A stretch of DNA of 64,000 bases from Tsuneonella aeria (GCF_009827495.1 NZ_WTZA01000001.1:2058001-2122000); one strand, 5' to 3'. Shown: positions 1 through 9,002, counted from the stretch's first letter. Notes: generated from the sequence alone by a model not told the origin. A program made the numbers and translations.

Positions 1-72
1 AATCAGGAACCAAAGGCGAGCTCGCGATTTTCCGTCCTCAAGGCTTACGCTAAATTTGTTTTCGGATTGAAC

Positions 73-327
73 ATGGGACTCCTGGTACTTGTCGGGGTCG
101 GGAGCATTCTCGGCTGGCTGGCTGCAATCATCACTCGCCGCGACGGCACGCGCGGGGTTGGCGAGAATGTCGCCATCGGCGTCCTCGGCACCTTCATCGG
201 CGCGGCGCTCGTCACCCAGACCTCGCTCATCGAAGGTCTGTCGGCTACGGCGCTCGGCCTGGGTCTCGCCGGGGCCGTGGCCCTGCTCGGCGCTTATCAA
301 CTGACGCGCCGCGAACTGGCCCGCTAG
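73..327 (+). CDS. GlsB/YeaQ-like small membrane protein
   Basis: An 84-residue, glycine-rich, strongly hydrophobic protein with three predicted membrane segments and a short charged loop (RRDGTRG) between the first two. This pattern resembles the GlsB/YeaQ/YmgE (transglycosylase-associated) family of inner-membrane stress proteins, whose biochemical role is not settled. The ATG at 73 has GGA six bases upstream; an in-frame TTG at 67 would add two residues. It ends RRELAR just after the last membrane segment. The window begins only 72 bases upstream, so operon context on the left is unknown. The family call rests on topology and composition, not a catalytic motif. Confidence 0.6.
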   Translation: MGLLVLVGVGSILGWLAAIITRRDGTRGVGENVAIGVLGTFIGAALVTQTSLIEGLSATALGLGLAGAVALLGAYQLTRRELAR

Positions 328-404
328 GCGTCTCGCAGAAATCGCTTACCACCGGGGGTTCGGCTTGTTATGCAGGCCCCCCAATTCAAAAGGGGAAGAC
401 TGAA

Positions 405-674
405 ATGAAGAAGCTAATTGCCCTTTCGTCGGCGCTGGCCCTCGGCCTGACCGTCGCTGCGTGCGACGGCCCGCAGGAAAACGCCATGGAAGACGCCGGC
501 GAACAGAACGCCGAAGTCGTGAACGAGCAGGCCGAAGCCCTCGAAGACGCCGGCCAGCTGACCGACGACCAGGCCGATGCCGTCACCGACGCCGCAGAGG
601 ACAAGGCTGACGCGATGGAAGAAGTCGGCGAAGCCCAGGACCAGGCTGCCGGTAACACCACCGACCCGACCTGA
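405..674 (+). CDS. small acidic lipoprotein
   Basis: Encodes 89 residues with a clear lipoprotein signal: MKK, a hydrophobic stretch, then the lipobox LTVAAC with the acylated Cys near residue 20. The mature part is very acidic and alanine-rich, with repeating ALEDA/AVTDAAED units that suggest an amphipathic helix or coiled coil. No catalytic motif is visible. The Shine-Dalgarno AAGGGGAAG lies well placed before ATG 405, and a hairpin terminator follows directly, so it is probably a single-gene transcript. Likely a periplasm-facing envelope lipoprotein of unknown function. Confidence 0.75.
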   Translation: MKKLIALSSALALGLTVAACDGPQENAMEDAGEQNAEVVNEQAEALEDAGQLTDDQADAVTDAAEDKADAMEEVGEAQDQAAGNTTDPT

Positions 675-696
675 TCCGATCAACGATCTTATCAAA

Positions 697-728
697 GGCG
701 GCCCTGGAGCGATCCGGGGCCGCTTTTT
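697..728 (+). terminator. intrinsic terminator after the acidic lipoprotein gene
   Basis: The arms GCGGCCC (698-704) and GGGCCGC (717-723) pair around a 12-base loop and are followed by TTTTT (724-728). It lies 23 bases after the lipoprotein stop and before the convergent phenylalanine hydroxylase gene. Confidence 0.8.
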
Positions 729-764
729 CGTGAGCCGCCTGTCAGTACGCTCGCCCGCGCGCGT

Positions 765-1703
765 TCAGACCTGCTGCGCGCCGCTGCCCCTGCCACCGCG
801 CAGCAGGTATTCCTGCGTGCCCCGGTGCACCACGTTGTCGAGATCGATCACCGCGCTGTTGGCATAGGTGAACCCCGGCCCCAGGTTGCGGTAAAGGCGA
901 TCGAAGTCCCGCTCGACCGTCTGGCGGAACAGGTCCTCGAAGCTCTCGATCACGAAGTACGTGGGCTGGAGATCGTCGATCACGTAATCGGTGCGCATCA
1001 CCCGGTCGACGTTGAGCATGATGCGGTTCGGGCTGCGCGCCTCGGTGGCGAAGACCACTTCGGCCGGCCCGGACAGGATGCCCGCGCCATAGGCCTTGAT
1101 TCCGCCGGCTTCGTGGATCAGCCCGAATTCCACCGTGTACCAGTAAAGCGCGCCCAGCGCCTTTAGCCGGTTATAGCGCATCGCCTTCCAACCGGCGCGG
1201 CCGTATTCCTGCATGTAGTCGGCATAGACCGGATCGGTCAGCATCGGCACGTGCCCGAACACGTCGTGGAACACGTCCGGTTCCTGGATGTAGTCGAATG
1301 TCTCGCGCGTGCGGATGAAGTTTCCCGCGGGGAACCGCCGGTTGGCAAGGTGCCAGAAAAACACGTGATCGGGGATCAGCATCGGGACCGGCACCACCGA
1401 CCAGCCGGTCAGCGCGCCCAGGTCTTCCGACAACCTGCCGAATTCGGGCACGCCGCCCCGGTTCAGGTTGAGCTTCTGCAGACCCGCCATGAAGGCGCTG
1501 GCGGCGCGGCCGGGCAGCACGTCCATCTGGCGGGCGAACAGGTCGTTCCAGATCGCGTCGTCGTCGCTGGAGTAATCGGCCTGTCGCGGCTCCAGCCAGT
1601 CGTCACCCACGTGGTCCGGCTTCCTGAGCGGCGCGGTGAAGACATCGTCCGGCATGTCCGGCAGCGCGGCAAAGTCCTGCGGTTCGAGAGCCTGTGTCGC
1701 CAT
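765..1703 (-). CDS. phhA: phenylalanine 4-monooxygenase
   Basis: A 312-residue monomeric bacterial phenylalanine hydroxylase: tetrahydrobiopterin- and iron-dependent conversion of Phe to Tyr in the cytoplasm. The catalytic core is intact. HDVFGH gives the iron ligands His146 and His151, and YWYTVEFGLI supplies Glu192 as the third. There is no N-terminal ACT regulatory domain, as usual for bacterial forms. An in-frame upstream extension to 1811 exists but runs into the preceding gene and has unrelated composition, so ATG 1703 (MATQALEP) was chosen. It lies 37 bases downstream of the HTD2-like gene and is probably the last gene of that acyl-CoA operon, although its function is amino-acid catabolism. 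Confidence 0.93.
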   Translation of the reverse strand: MATQALEPQDFAALPDMPDDVFTAPLRKPDHVGDDWLEPRQADYSSDDDAIWNDLFARQMDVLPGRAASAFMAGLQKLNLNRGGVPEFGRLSEDLGALTGWSVVPVPMLIPDHVFFWHLANRRFPAGNFIRTRETFDYIQEPDVFHDVFGHVPMLTDPVYADYMQEYGRAGWKAMRYNRLKALGALYWYTVEFGLIHEAGGIKAYGAGILSGPAEVVFATEARSPNRIMLNVDRVMRTDYVIDDLQPTYFVIESFEDLFRQTVERDFDRLYRNLGPGFTYANSAVIDLDNVVHRGTQEYLLRGGRGSGAQQV

Positions 1704-1740
1704 GGTTGCAGATGTAAGCGCTGCGCCGCGCGAAGAAAAG

Positions 1741-2592
1741 TCAGACGGCGCCGGTGGCCGCGACGATCTGGCGCCCGTCGCCGGCGAATGCGCCAAGCTC
1801 GACCGTTTCATCGGCCCGGCGCAACGCGAGATGGAGCGGCTCGCCCGCGATGGCCGGGCTCATGGCGCGGAAGGCGAACCGGCGCAGGGCCTGTTCGCCC
1901 AGCACGTCGCCAGCCATCTGTAGCAGGAGGCTGGCCATCAGCGGGCCGTGAACGACGAGGCCGCGGTAACGCTCTTCATCGCGCGCATAGGGGGCATCGT
2001 AATGAATGCGATGCGTGTTGAAGGTGAGCGCGGAGAAGCGGAACAGCAGAGTCTCGCCCGGCACGATCTCGCGCACCGCATCCCATTCGCCACCGCTGAA
2101 CCGGCCGCCACCCATGGGCGGCGGCTGGAGCGGCGCGTCGGGGTCCGCCGCCTGCCGGTACACCAGCGTCTGGACCTCGCGCACGGCAGCGACGCCGTCC
2201 GCGCGCGTTTCGTGCGCCACCTCCACGAAGACCATCTCGCCGCTCTTGCCGGACTTGGGCGCGATCGAAGTGATGCGGGACGTGCGCTCCACCGCCGCGC
2301 CGACCACGATCGGGGACAGGAACGCGATGTCGCTGGCGGCCCACATCCGGCGGGGCAGGGGCACCGGAGGCAGGAAACTGCAGCGCGTTTCATCGCGCGC
2401 TGGGTGTCCGTCGGCGCCCAGCGCGGCGGTCGGCGCATCGGGGGTGCAGAGACAGAAGTGAATGCCCTGCGGCATCGCGCCGGTGACCTGCGCCGCGAGG
2501 TCGAAGGTCGCCAGCCAGCGCGCCGCGAGCGCCGGATCCAGCCGGTCGCCGCGCTGCTCCTCCCGCCCGGTCCATGAGGAAAAGTCGTTCAT
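1741..2592 (-). CDS. HTD2/MaoC-like acyl-CoA hydratase (FAS1-like dehydratase domain)
   Basis: A 283-residue protein with two hot-dog halves, like HTD2-type hydratases and mesaconyl-C4-CoA hydratase. The N-terminal half resembles the FAS1-like dehydratase domain; the C-terminal half carries NTHRIHYDAPYA, the conserved hydratase segment with catalytic Asp/His candidates, followed by LVVHGPLMASLL. It should hydrate or dehydrate an enoyl- or branched acyl-CoA; the substrate cannot be named. ATG 2592 overlaps the thiolase stop as ATGA, indicating translational coupling. With the neighbouring CoA-transferase, dehydrogenase and thiolase it forms a compact degradation pathway for an acid entering as a CoA ester. 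Confidence 0.82.
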   Translation of the reverse strand: MNDFSSWTGREEQRGDRLDPALAARWLATFDLAAQVTGAMPQGIHFCLCTPDAPTAALGADGHPARDETRCSFLPPVPLPRRMWAASDIAFLSPIVVGAAVERTSRITSIAPKSGKSGEMVFVEVAHETRADGVAAVREVQTLVYRQAADPDAPLQPPPMGGGRFSGGEWDAVREIVPGETLLFRFSALTFNTHRIHYDAPYARDEERYRGLVVHGPLMASLLLQMAGDVLGEQALRRFAFRAMSPAIAGEPLHLALRRADETVELGAFAGDGRQIVAATGAV

Positions 2593-3827
2593 CACGTCGC
2601 GCGTTCGAAGATCGCCGCGATGCCCTGGCCGCCGCCAATGCACATCGTCTCGAGGCCGAAGCGCGCCTGCCGCCGGCGCATCTCGTGCGCCATGTCGGCG
2701 AGGATGCGCCCGCCGGTCGCACCAATCGGGTGGCCGAGGCTGATACCCGATCCGTTGACGTTGAGAATGTCGCGGCGGCTGTCGTCGTCCGACCAGCCCC
2801 AGCCCTTGAGCACCGCAAGCACTTGCGGCGCGAACGCTTCGTTCAGCTCGACGAGATCGATCCGGTCCCAGCCGATGCCGGTCCGGGCGAACAGCCGCTC
2901 GACCGCCGGAACGGGGCCGATGCCCATGCGGCTGGGGTCGCACCCGGCCGCGGCATAGCCGGTGAACCAGAGCATGGGTTCAAGGCCGAGTTCCTCCAGC
3001 TTGTCTTCGGCAACCACCAGGCACGCGGCCGCAGCATCGTTCTGCTGGCTGGCGTTGCCCGCAGTCACGACCCCGTTTTCAAGCGCGCGCAGTTTGCCAA
3101 GGGTTTCCATGCTGGCGTCGGCGCGGAAGCCTTCGTCGCGGGCGAAGGTGATCGGATCGCCTCGCTTCTGGGGCACATCGACGGCGACCAGCTGCGCATC
3201 GAACTTGCCCGCGTCCCACGCGGCGGCCGCGTTCCGGTGGCTGCGCACGGCGTAGGCATCGGCAGCCTCGCGGCTGATCCCATAGTCCTTCGCCAGGTTC
3301 TCGGCGGTCTCGATCATCCCGCTGATCACGCCGAAGCGTTCGACCGGCTGGCTCATCAGCCGGCCGCGGGTCAGGCGGTCCCACAGGGCGAGGTTGCCGG
3401 CCTTGACCCCGCCGCGCAGCCGCGTGGTGTAGTGTTCCACGTTCGACATGCTTTCGCAGCCGCCCGCCACCACCACGTCGGCATGGCCCGCCTCGATCAT
3501 CATGGCGGCGTTGACCACCGCCTGCAGGCCGGAACCGCAACGCCGGTCGAGCTGGTATCCCGGCACCTCTAGCGGCAGGCCGGCAGCAAGCCAGCTCCAG
3601 TGCCCGATGGCGGGGGCCTCGCCGCTGCCATAGCCCTGGCTGAACACGACGTCGTCCACCCGGGCGGGATCGATCCCGCTGCGCTCGACCAGCGCCTTCA
3701 GGATCACCGCGCCGAGCTGCCCCGCCTCCAGCGGGGCAAGCGTGCCCAGGAACTTGCCCACCGGAGTGCGCAGGGGGCTGACGATGGCGGCGCGGCGCTT
3801 GCGGCTGCGGGCCGGGTTATCAGGCAT
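2592..3827 (-). CDS. acetyl-CoA C-acyltransferase (thiolase family)
   Basis: A 411-residue degradative-type thiolase cleaving a 3-ketoacyl-CoA with free CoA. The acyl-accepting cysteine is Cys97 in RRCGSG; the general-base His lies in NGSGISLGHPIGATGG near residue 365; the second Cys is in METMCIGGGQG near residue 395. ATG 3827 follows the good Shine-Dalgarno GAAGGAAAG; a longer frame to 3872 lacks family similarity. Its TGA overlaps the start of the HTD2-like gene. A 135-base gap separates it from the upstream CaiB-type gene, leaving room for an internal promoter, though none is convincing. Confidence 0.92.
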   Translation of the reverse strand: MPDNPARSRKRRAAIVSPLRTPVGKFLGTLAPLEAGQLGAVILKALVERSGIDPARVDDVVFSQGYGSGEAPAIGHWSWLAAGLPLEVPGYQLDRRCGSGLQAVVNAAMMIEAGHADVVVAGGCESMSNVEHYTTRLRGGVKAGNLALWDRLTRGRLMSQPVERFGVISGMIETAENLAKDYGISREAADAYAVRSHRNAAAAWDAGKFDAQLVAVDVPQKRGDPITFARDEGFRADASMETLGKLRALENGVVTAGNASQQNDAAAACLVVAEDKLEELGLEPMLWFTGYAAAGCDPSRMGIGPVPAVERLFARTGIGWDRIDLVELNEAFAPQVLAVLKGWGWSDDDSRRDILNVNGSGISLGHPIGATGGRILADMAHEMRRRQARFGLETMCIGGGQGIAAIFERAT

Positions 3828-3962
3828 GTGTCTTTCCTTCGATGAGGCTGGGCCGGCGGGGGCGGGGACCACGTGTCATATTGTCCCGATGCAGAGGCGC
3901 AGGCTTCCGCCCGTCGCCGTTTGCGGCGCGCGCAGGACCGTGGGCAATCGCATGGCCGACGA

Positions 3963-5192
3963 TCATCGCTGCCTGTCGCTGCGCGCGACCACGCCGCGAT
4001 CGATGAGTCCGGCGATCGTGCCGCTGGAAAGGCCCAGCCGTTCGGCCAGGACCGCCTCGCTGTGCTGGCCCAGGTATGGCGCCGGGGCGGGATCGCCGCG
4101 CGGCCGGCCGCCGATGTTGGCGAAGCTGCGGGCAGCCGGATAGGCAAAGCCGCTGGGGTTGGCGGGCGAGGGGCCGAACAGCGGGTTGTCCGCAACCAGC
4201 ACCGGGTCGGTCGCGGCCTCGTGCATCGTGCGATAGCGTTCGAACGTGGCGCCCGTGCGGGTCAGGCGCTCGGCAATCTCGCCATAGTCGAGGCTGCCCG
4301 CGGCCTGCTGGACGATTGCGAACAGCGCCTCGCGGTGGACGAAACGGTGGTGGTCCGACCGGGCGAACTCGACCCCGGCCTCCTCCTCCAGCGCCGCGAT
4401 GGGCGCCGCGATGTCCAGCGCCGCCACCATCGCTTGCCACTGGTTGGGGGTCAGCACCGCGACCATGAACCGCCGGCCGTCGCGGCTGACGAAATCGCGA
4501 CCCAGCGCGCCCCAGATCGCATTGCCGAGCCGTTCCCGGTCGGCGCCGCGATAGAGCATCTCGGCCATCGCGCCCGAGTTCGCCACCGTGCCCATGGCGA
4601 CATCGCCCAGGGGCACGCGCACTTCGCTGCCTTCGCCCGTCGCGGCGCGGTGATGCAGCGCGGCCATCAGGGCGAATGCGCAATATGCGCCGGTGATGAA
4701 ATCCCACGCGGGCAGCGCCTGGTTGACCGGCGGCGCGGTCTCGTGGTCCCATTCGGCAGGGCCCATCATCAGCGGGTAACCGCTGGCGGCGTTGACGGTG
4801 AAATCCATCGCCTGGCGCCCGTCGTGCCAGCCCATGATGCGAACCGAGACGAGATCGGGCCGCCCTTCGCTGACGGCGGCGTGGCTGAGGAAGCTCTTTT
4901 CGGGCAGGTTGGTGATGAGCTGGCCGGTCTTGCGCGCGAGCGCGACGCACAGCTCCCGCCCCTCGGGCGCGCGCAAGTCCAGCGCGACCGACTTCTTGGC
5001 GCGGTTGAGGTTCTCCCACGGCAGGCTGCGGCCTTCGGCCGTCTGCATGTAGCGGTCGTAGTCGAGCCCCCCGCCGATCTGGTCGATGCGGATCACCTCC
5101 GCCCCCATCTGCGCGCAGTAGAGCCCTGCGGTTGGCGAGGCGACGAAGCTTGATACCTCGACGATCGAGAGGTCGGAAAGGAGCCGGTACAT
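3963..5192 (-). CDS. CaiB/BaiF CoA-transferase family protein
   Basis: A 409-residue class III CoA transferase that moves CoA between carboxylic acids. Family landmarks are IVEVSSFVASPTAG at the N terminus, CAQMGAEVIRI, and NLNRAKKSVALDL near residue 65-75; the region around TGAYCAFALMAALHHRAATGEG is the conserved core. Its ATG (5192) directly abuts the TGA of the acyl-CoA dehydrogenase, so the two are almost certainly co-transcribed and coupled. It probably activates the pathway substrate to its CoA ester. The actual acid is unknown: alpha-methylacyl-CoA racemase, formyl-CoA transferase and C4/C5 dicarboxylate CoA transferases share this fold. Confidence 0.88.
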   Translation of the reverse strand: MYRLLSDLSIVEVSSFVASPTAGLYCAQMGAEVIRIDQIGGGLDYDRYMQTAEGRSLPWENLNRAKKSVALDLRAPEGRELCVALARKTGQLITNLPEKSFLSHAAVSEGRPDLVSVRIMGWHDGRQAMDFTVNAASGYPLMMGPAEWDHETAPPVNQALPAWDFITGAYCAFALMAALHHRAATGEGSEVRVPLGDVAMGTVANSGAMAEMLYRGADRERLGNAIWGALGRDFVSRDGRRFMVAVLTPNQWQAMVAALDIAAPIAALEEEAGVEFARSDHHRFVHREALFAIVQQAAGSLDYGEIAERLTRTGATFERYRTMHEAATDPVLVADNPLFGPSPANPSGFAYPAARSFANIGGRPRGDPAPAPYLGQHSEAVLAERLGLSSGTIAGLIDRGVVARSDRQR

Positions 5193-6362
5193 TCAGGCCT
5201 GGGCGGCGAAATCGCGCAGCATATGCTTGGCGATCTGCAACTGCAGGATCTGCGTCGTGCCTTCATAGATGCGGTAGATGCGCGCATCGCGGAAGAACCG
5301 CTCCGCATCGTATTCGGCAAGGTAGCCCGCGCCGCCGTAGATCTGCACCACGCGGTCGACCACGCGGCCGCACATCTCGGATGCGAAGACCTTGAACGCG
5401 GCGGCCTTGCGCAGGATGTTCTCGCCGGCATCGGCGCGCGCGGTGACGTCGGCCATCATGCATTCGGCGGCGTAGATCTCGGTCTCGCTCTCGGCCAGCA
5501 TCTGCTGGATAAGCTGGAAATTGGCGATCGGTTCGCCGAACGCCTTGCGCTCCGTGGCGTAGCGCAGCGCGGAATCGAGCGCGCGGCGGGCATATCCGGT
5601 CGCCGCCGCGCCCACCGAGATACGCCCGTTGTCGAGGCTCTTCATCGCGAACACGAACCCCTTGCCCGTCTCGCCGCCCAGCAGCGCCTCGCCCGGCACG
5701 TGGACGTCCTCCAGGATCACATCGGCGATATGGCTGCCGGACTGACCCATCTTGGCGTCCGGGCTCCCGACCGTGACCCCGGGCGCGTCCATCGGCACGA
5801 TGAAGGCCGATACGTGGGCGTTCCTGGGCAGCGCTTCCTTCTCGGTGCGGGCCATTATGAGGCCAACGGAGGCGTGCGGCGCGTTGGTGATGTAGCGTTT
5901 GGTGCCGTTGAGGATCCAGCCGTTGCCGCTGGGGTCGGGCCGCGCCGTGGTGGCCATCGCAGCGCTGTCTGAACCCGACCCGGGCTCGGTCAGGCCAAAG
6001 CATGCGATCTCGCCCGCGGCGGTGCGCGGCCACCATTCGGCCTTCTGCGCGTCCGTCCCGCCGTTCTTGATCGCCGAATTGAACATGCCGACGTTGATCG
6101 AGAAGATCGAACGGAAGGCCGGCGCGGCATAGGCCATCGCCTTCACCACGCACGCGTATTGCGATGTGTTGAGCCCCGCGCCGCCGAATTCCTCGGGCAC
6201 CGTCAACCCGAACAGGCCCATGTCGCGCATTTCCTGCACGATAGCGTCGGGGATCCTGTCCGCTTCGATCACCTCGCGTTCGGCCGGGATGAGGCGTTCG
6301 CGGACGTAGCGTTCGAGCTGTTCGATGAACTGTTCGAACAGTTCGGGGTCCATACCGCTCAT
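5193..6362 (-). CDS. acyl-CoA dehydrogenase
   Basis: A 389-residue FAD-dependent acyl-CoA dehydrogenase. Conserved signatures: CFGLTEPGSGSD (FAD/substrate binding), GTKRYITNA, and near the C terminus QIYGGAGYLAEYDAERFFRD; IYRIYEGTTQIL contains the catalytic-base region (EGT) of this family. ATG 6362 (MSGMDPEL) was chosen because AGGAGAG lies a good distance upstream; ATGs at 6368 and 6386 sit on or before that site. It is the promoter-proximal gene of the minus-strand operon dehydrogenase, CaiB, thiolase, HTD2-like, phhA. Confidence 0.92.
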   Translation of the reverse strand: MSGMDPELFEQFIEQLERYVRERLIPAEREVIEADRIPDAIVQEMRDMGLFGLTVPEEFGGAGLNTSQYACVVKAMAYAAPAFRSIFSINVGMFNSAIKNGGTDAQKAEWWPRTAAGEIACFGLTEPGSGSDSAAMATTARPDPSGNGWILNGTKRYITNAPHASVGLIMARTEKEALPRNAHVSAFIVPMDAPGVTVGSPDAKMGQSGSHIADVILEDVHVPGEALLGGETGKGFVFAMKSLDNGRISVGAAATGYARRALDSALRYATERKAFGEPIANFQLIQQMLAESETEIYAAECMMADVTARADAGENILRKAAAFKVFASEMCGRVVDRVVQIYGGAGYLAEYDAERFFRDARIYRIYEGTTQILQLQIAKHMLRDFAAQA

Positions 6363-6382
6363 TTGCATCTCTCCTGCCTGCA

Positions 6383-6610
6383 TCATGTGGCGCGCGGGCC
6401 GGGTGTTGCCGATGGCGCGGCATCCGGCAAGGTCTCGCGCGCGGCGGAGTCGCCGTGGCGCTGCTGCTCCAGCATCTCGGCAGCCTCGGCCAGCGCCTTG
6501 GCCTCGCCGGTGGTCATCGCGCCGGGGGCGGGTTCTCTATCGGCCCCACTGCATGCGGCGAGGAGCAACGCGATCGGCAGGGCGAGGGCGGGGCGGTAAT
6601 CGATCGGCAT
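6383..6610 (-). CDS. small putative lipoprotein
   Basis: About 75 residues starting MPIDYRPALALP, with lipobox LLAAC followed by SGADREP. The mature part is charged and Ala/Glu-rich (GEAKALAEAAEMLEQQ). An upstream in-frame ATG at 6622 is also possible; neither has a strong Shine-Dalgarno. It ends 20 bases before the acyl-CoA dehydrogenase start and may be read through into that operon, but no functional link is evident. No known domain is recognised. Confidence 0.6.
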   Translation of the reverse strand: MPIDYRPALALPIALLLAACSGADREPAPGAMTTGEAKALAEAAEMLEQQRHGDSAARETLPDAAPSATPGPRAT

Positions 6611-6633
6611 GGGCCAAGGCATACCGCGCCCAC

Positions 6634-6675
6634 GAAAAAGAAAAAGCGGGCGAATCGCCGAAACGATCCGCCCGC
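6634..6675 (-). terminator. intrinsic terminator after the 6704-7018 lipoprotein gene
   Basis: On the minus strand, GCGGGCG (6675-6669) pairs with CGCCCGC (6652-6646), with an additional ATCG/CGAT pairing inside, and is followed by TTTTTCTTTTT. It separates the two small lipoprotein genes. Confidence 0.85.
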
Positions 6676-6703
6676 CGTATTCCGCCGGCAGTGCCGGAAA
6701 CGG

Positions 6704-7018
6704 TTACTGCGGCTGTTCGGTCGCTTGTTCGGCGGCCGCGGCAGCGGCCTGCGCGCGGGCTGCGACGTCAGCAGCGTTGGCGCCGGCTTCCTGCGCCGTG
6801 GTCGGGGTGGCCGAAACTTCGGCTTGCGGAGTCGCGGCGGCGTCGACCGCGGCGTTGGCGGTGGGGTCGGCCGCCGGTGCTTCCGTCACGTCGGCCATCG
6901 CCTCGTCAGCAGGCATTTCGACCGTGTCGGCTTCGGCCGCGGTCGATGCGTCGTCGGTGTCGCCGCAAGCCGCGAGCGCGAAGGTGAGCGGGGCGAGGGC
7001 GAGGGCGAATTTCTTCAT
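6704..7018 (-). CDS. small Ala/Glu-rich lipoprotein
   Basis: A 104-residue protein starting MKKFALALAPLTF with lipobox FALAAC. The mature segment is low complexity: acidic Ala/Asp/Glu/Thr stretches, then an alanine-rich C terminus with Gln. The Shine-Dalgarno AAGGAGC fits ATG 7018 (7-base spacing) better than the ATG at 7024. It is divergent from recQ, with about 135 bases between, and is followed by a strong terminator, so it is monocistronic. Function unknown. The composition resembles the lipoprotein at 405-674 without clear sequence identity. Confidence 0.7.
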   Translation of the reverse strand: MKKFALALAPLTFALAACGDTDDASTAAEADTVEMPADEAMADVTEAPAADPTANAAVDAAATPQAEVSATPTTAQEAGANAADVAARAQAAAAAAEQATEQPQ

Positions 7019-7153
7019 GGACATGCTCCTTGGGTGCACCGGATCGTGCGAAACGGGATGGCCCCATCTACCCCCGCCACATTCGCGCCGCAATCGCCGC
7101 TGTCCACAGGCGGTGCATTTCCTTACGCCGCCCGACTATGCCAATGCCCCCGC

Positions 7154-8944
7154 ATGGCGACGATCGCGGCAGGGCCTGGCATCGATGAGGCGCGCGAGCG
7201 GTTGCGCGCGCTGTTCGGCTTCGATGATTTTCGCGGCGTACAGCCGCAGGTCGTTGCGCGCGTGCTGGCGGGCCGATCGACGCTGGCCGTCATGCCCACG
7301 GGGGCCGGCAAGTCGCTGACATATCAACTCCCCGCCGCGATGATGGAAGGCACCTGCGTTGTCGTCAGCCCGCTGATTGCGCTGATGCACGATCAGCTTC
7401 GTGCCGCGCGGGCCAACGGCATCGCCGCCGCCACGCTGACCAGCGCCGATGCCGACTGGCGCGAGACGATCGAAGCCTTCCGCGCCGGCGCGCTCGACCT
7501 GCTCTACGTGGCCCCGGAACGGGCGAGCCAGCCGGCATTCCGCGAGATGCTGGCGTCCGCCCCCATCGCCCTGTTCGCCATCGACGAAGCGCACTGCGTG
7601 TCGGAATGGGGGCACGATTTCCGCCCCGACTACCGTCAGCTCCGCCCGCTGATGGACGCGTTCCCGCATGTCCCCCGCCTGGCCCTGACGGCGACGGCCG
7701 ACGCGCACACCCGGGCCGACATTCTCGCCCAGCTCGGCATTCCGGGCGACGGTTTGATCGTCGCTGGGTTCGATCGGCCGAACATCCGCTATGCGATCCG
7801 TCACCGCGACAACCTGGTGCGGCAGATCGCGGAGCTGATGCGGGCGGAGCCGGGGCCTGGCATCGTCTATGCTCCGACCCGCGCCAAGGTGGAGAAGCTG
7901 GCGCAGCAGCTTGGCGCGGCAAGCGGCCGGCCGGTCCTGCCCTACCATGCGGGGCTGGAGCCAGGCGTGCGGGCGGCAAACCAGGCCGCCTTCGTCGAGT
8001 CCGAGGACATGGTGATGGTGGCCACGATCGCGTTCGGCATGGGCATCGACAAACCCGATGTCCGCTTCGTCGCCCATGCAGGCATCCCCAAATCGATCGA
8101 GGCCTATTACCAGGAAACCGGGCGCGCCGGGCGCGACGGCGATCCCGCGCAGGCGGTGATGCTGTGGGGCGCGGGCGACTTCGCGCAGGCCCGTCAGCGC
8201 CTGTCCGAAGTGCCCGACGATCGGCGCGGGTCCGAACGCGCGCGCCTGGATGCGCTTGCGGGGCTGATCGAGACGGCCGGCTGTCGGCGCGCGGTGCTGC
8301 TGCGCCATTTCGGCGAAGACCCGCCCGATCGGTGCGGGAATTGCGACAATTGCCTCGACGCGCCCGGCGTCAGCGATGTTACGGAACTGGCGCGCAAGCT
8401 GCTCAGCGCCGCCTATCGCACCGGGCAGAGCTTCGGCCTGGGCCACTTGCAGAAAGTGCTGACCGGCGTTCCGGACGACCGGGTGGTCCAGCGGGGTCAC
8501 GACCGCCTGAGCGTGTTCGGCATCGTCGACAGCGGCGATGCGCGCCTGATCCAGCCCGTCGCCCGCGCGCTGCAGGCCCGGGGCGTGCTGGTGGCGACCG
8601 AACATGGCGGCCTGCAACTCGGCGGGCCGGCAAAGGCGATCCTGAAGGGCGAGCAGCCGGTGGAGATCGTCATCCCGCCGGCGAGCGGCCGGCGCGGCGG
8701 GCGGCGCGCCGCAGATACCCCGAATCCGGTCGGCGATCCGCTGTTCGAATCGCTCCGCGACTTGCGCCGGACCATCGCGCGAGAGACTGGCGTGCCGCCG
8801 TACGTGATATTCCACGACGCCACCTTGCGTGAAATGGCAGCGGCACGGCCCGGGACGCTTGCGGAACTGGGGGCACTGCCGGGCGTGGGCGCCAAGAAGC
8901 TGGACACCTACGGCCGCCGTTTCCTGGAGCTGCTGACCGCCTGA
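7154..8944 (+). CDS. recQ: ATP-dependent DNA helicase RecQ
   Basis: A 596-residue RecQ helicase, a 3'-5' DNA unwinding motor in recombinational repair. In order: Walker A MPTGAGKS (Lys53); Walker B/DEAH in FAIDEAHCVSEWGHDFRPDY; SF2 motif VI QETGRAGRDG; zinc-binding region ending DRCGNCDNCLD; winged-helix region (FGLGHLQKVLTG); and a C-terminal HRDC domain (LRDLRRTIARETGVPPYVIF, continuing to the end). Length matches standard bacterial RecQ. ATG 7154 begins just before the conserved FGFDDFRGVQ; an open frame extends upstream to 6455 but is antisense to the lipoprotein gene. Confidence 0.95.
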   Translation: MATIAAGPGIDEARERLRALFGFDDFRGVQPQVVARVLAGRSTLAVMPTGAGKSLTYQLPAAMMEGTCVVVSPLIALMHDQLRAARANGIAAATLTSADADWRETIEAFRAGALDLLYVAPERASQPAFREMLASAPIALFAIDEAHCVSEWGHDFRPDYRQLRPLMDAFPHVPRLALTATADAHTRADILAQLGIPGDGLIVAGFDRPNIRYAIRHRDNLVRQIAELMRAEPGPGIVYAPTRAKVEKLAQQLGAASGRPVLPYHAGLEPGVRAANQAAFVESEDMVMVATIAFGMGIDKPDVRFVAHAGIPKSIEAYYQETGRAGRDGDPAQAVMLWGAGDFAQARQRLSEVPDDRRGSERARLDALAGLIETAGCRRAVLLRHFGEDPPDRCGNCDNCLDAPGVSDVTELARKLLSAAYRTGQSFGLGHLQKVLTGVPDDRVVQRGHDRLSVFGIVDSGDARLIQPVARALQARGVLVATEHGGLQLGGPAKAILKGEQPVEIVIPPASGRRGGRRAADTPNPVGDPLFESLRDLRRTIARETGVPPYVIFHDATLREMAAARPGTLAELGALPGVGAKKLDTYGRRFLELLTA

Positions 8945-9002
8945 TCGCCTTTCCCTTGGCACAGCATGACATAACGCTTGCCAAGTGTTGCTTCTGCTAT
9001 AA

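Noticed and set aside
7136..8962. 608-residue open frame on the minus strand
   Set aside because: Complementary to recQ over its whole length; the recQ motifs make the plus strand the coding one.
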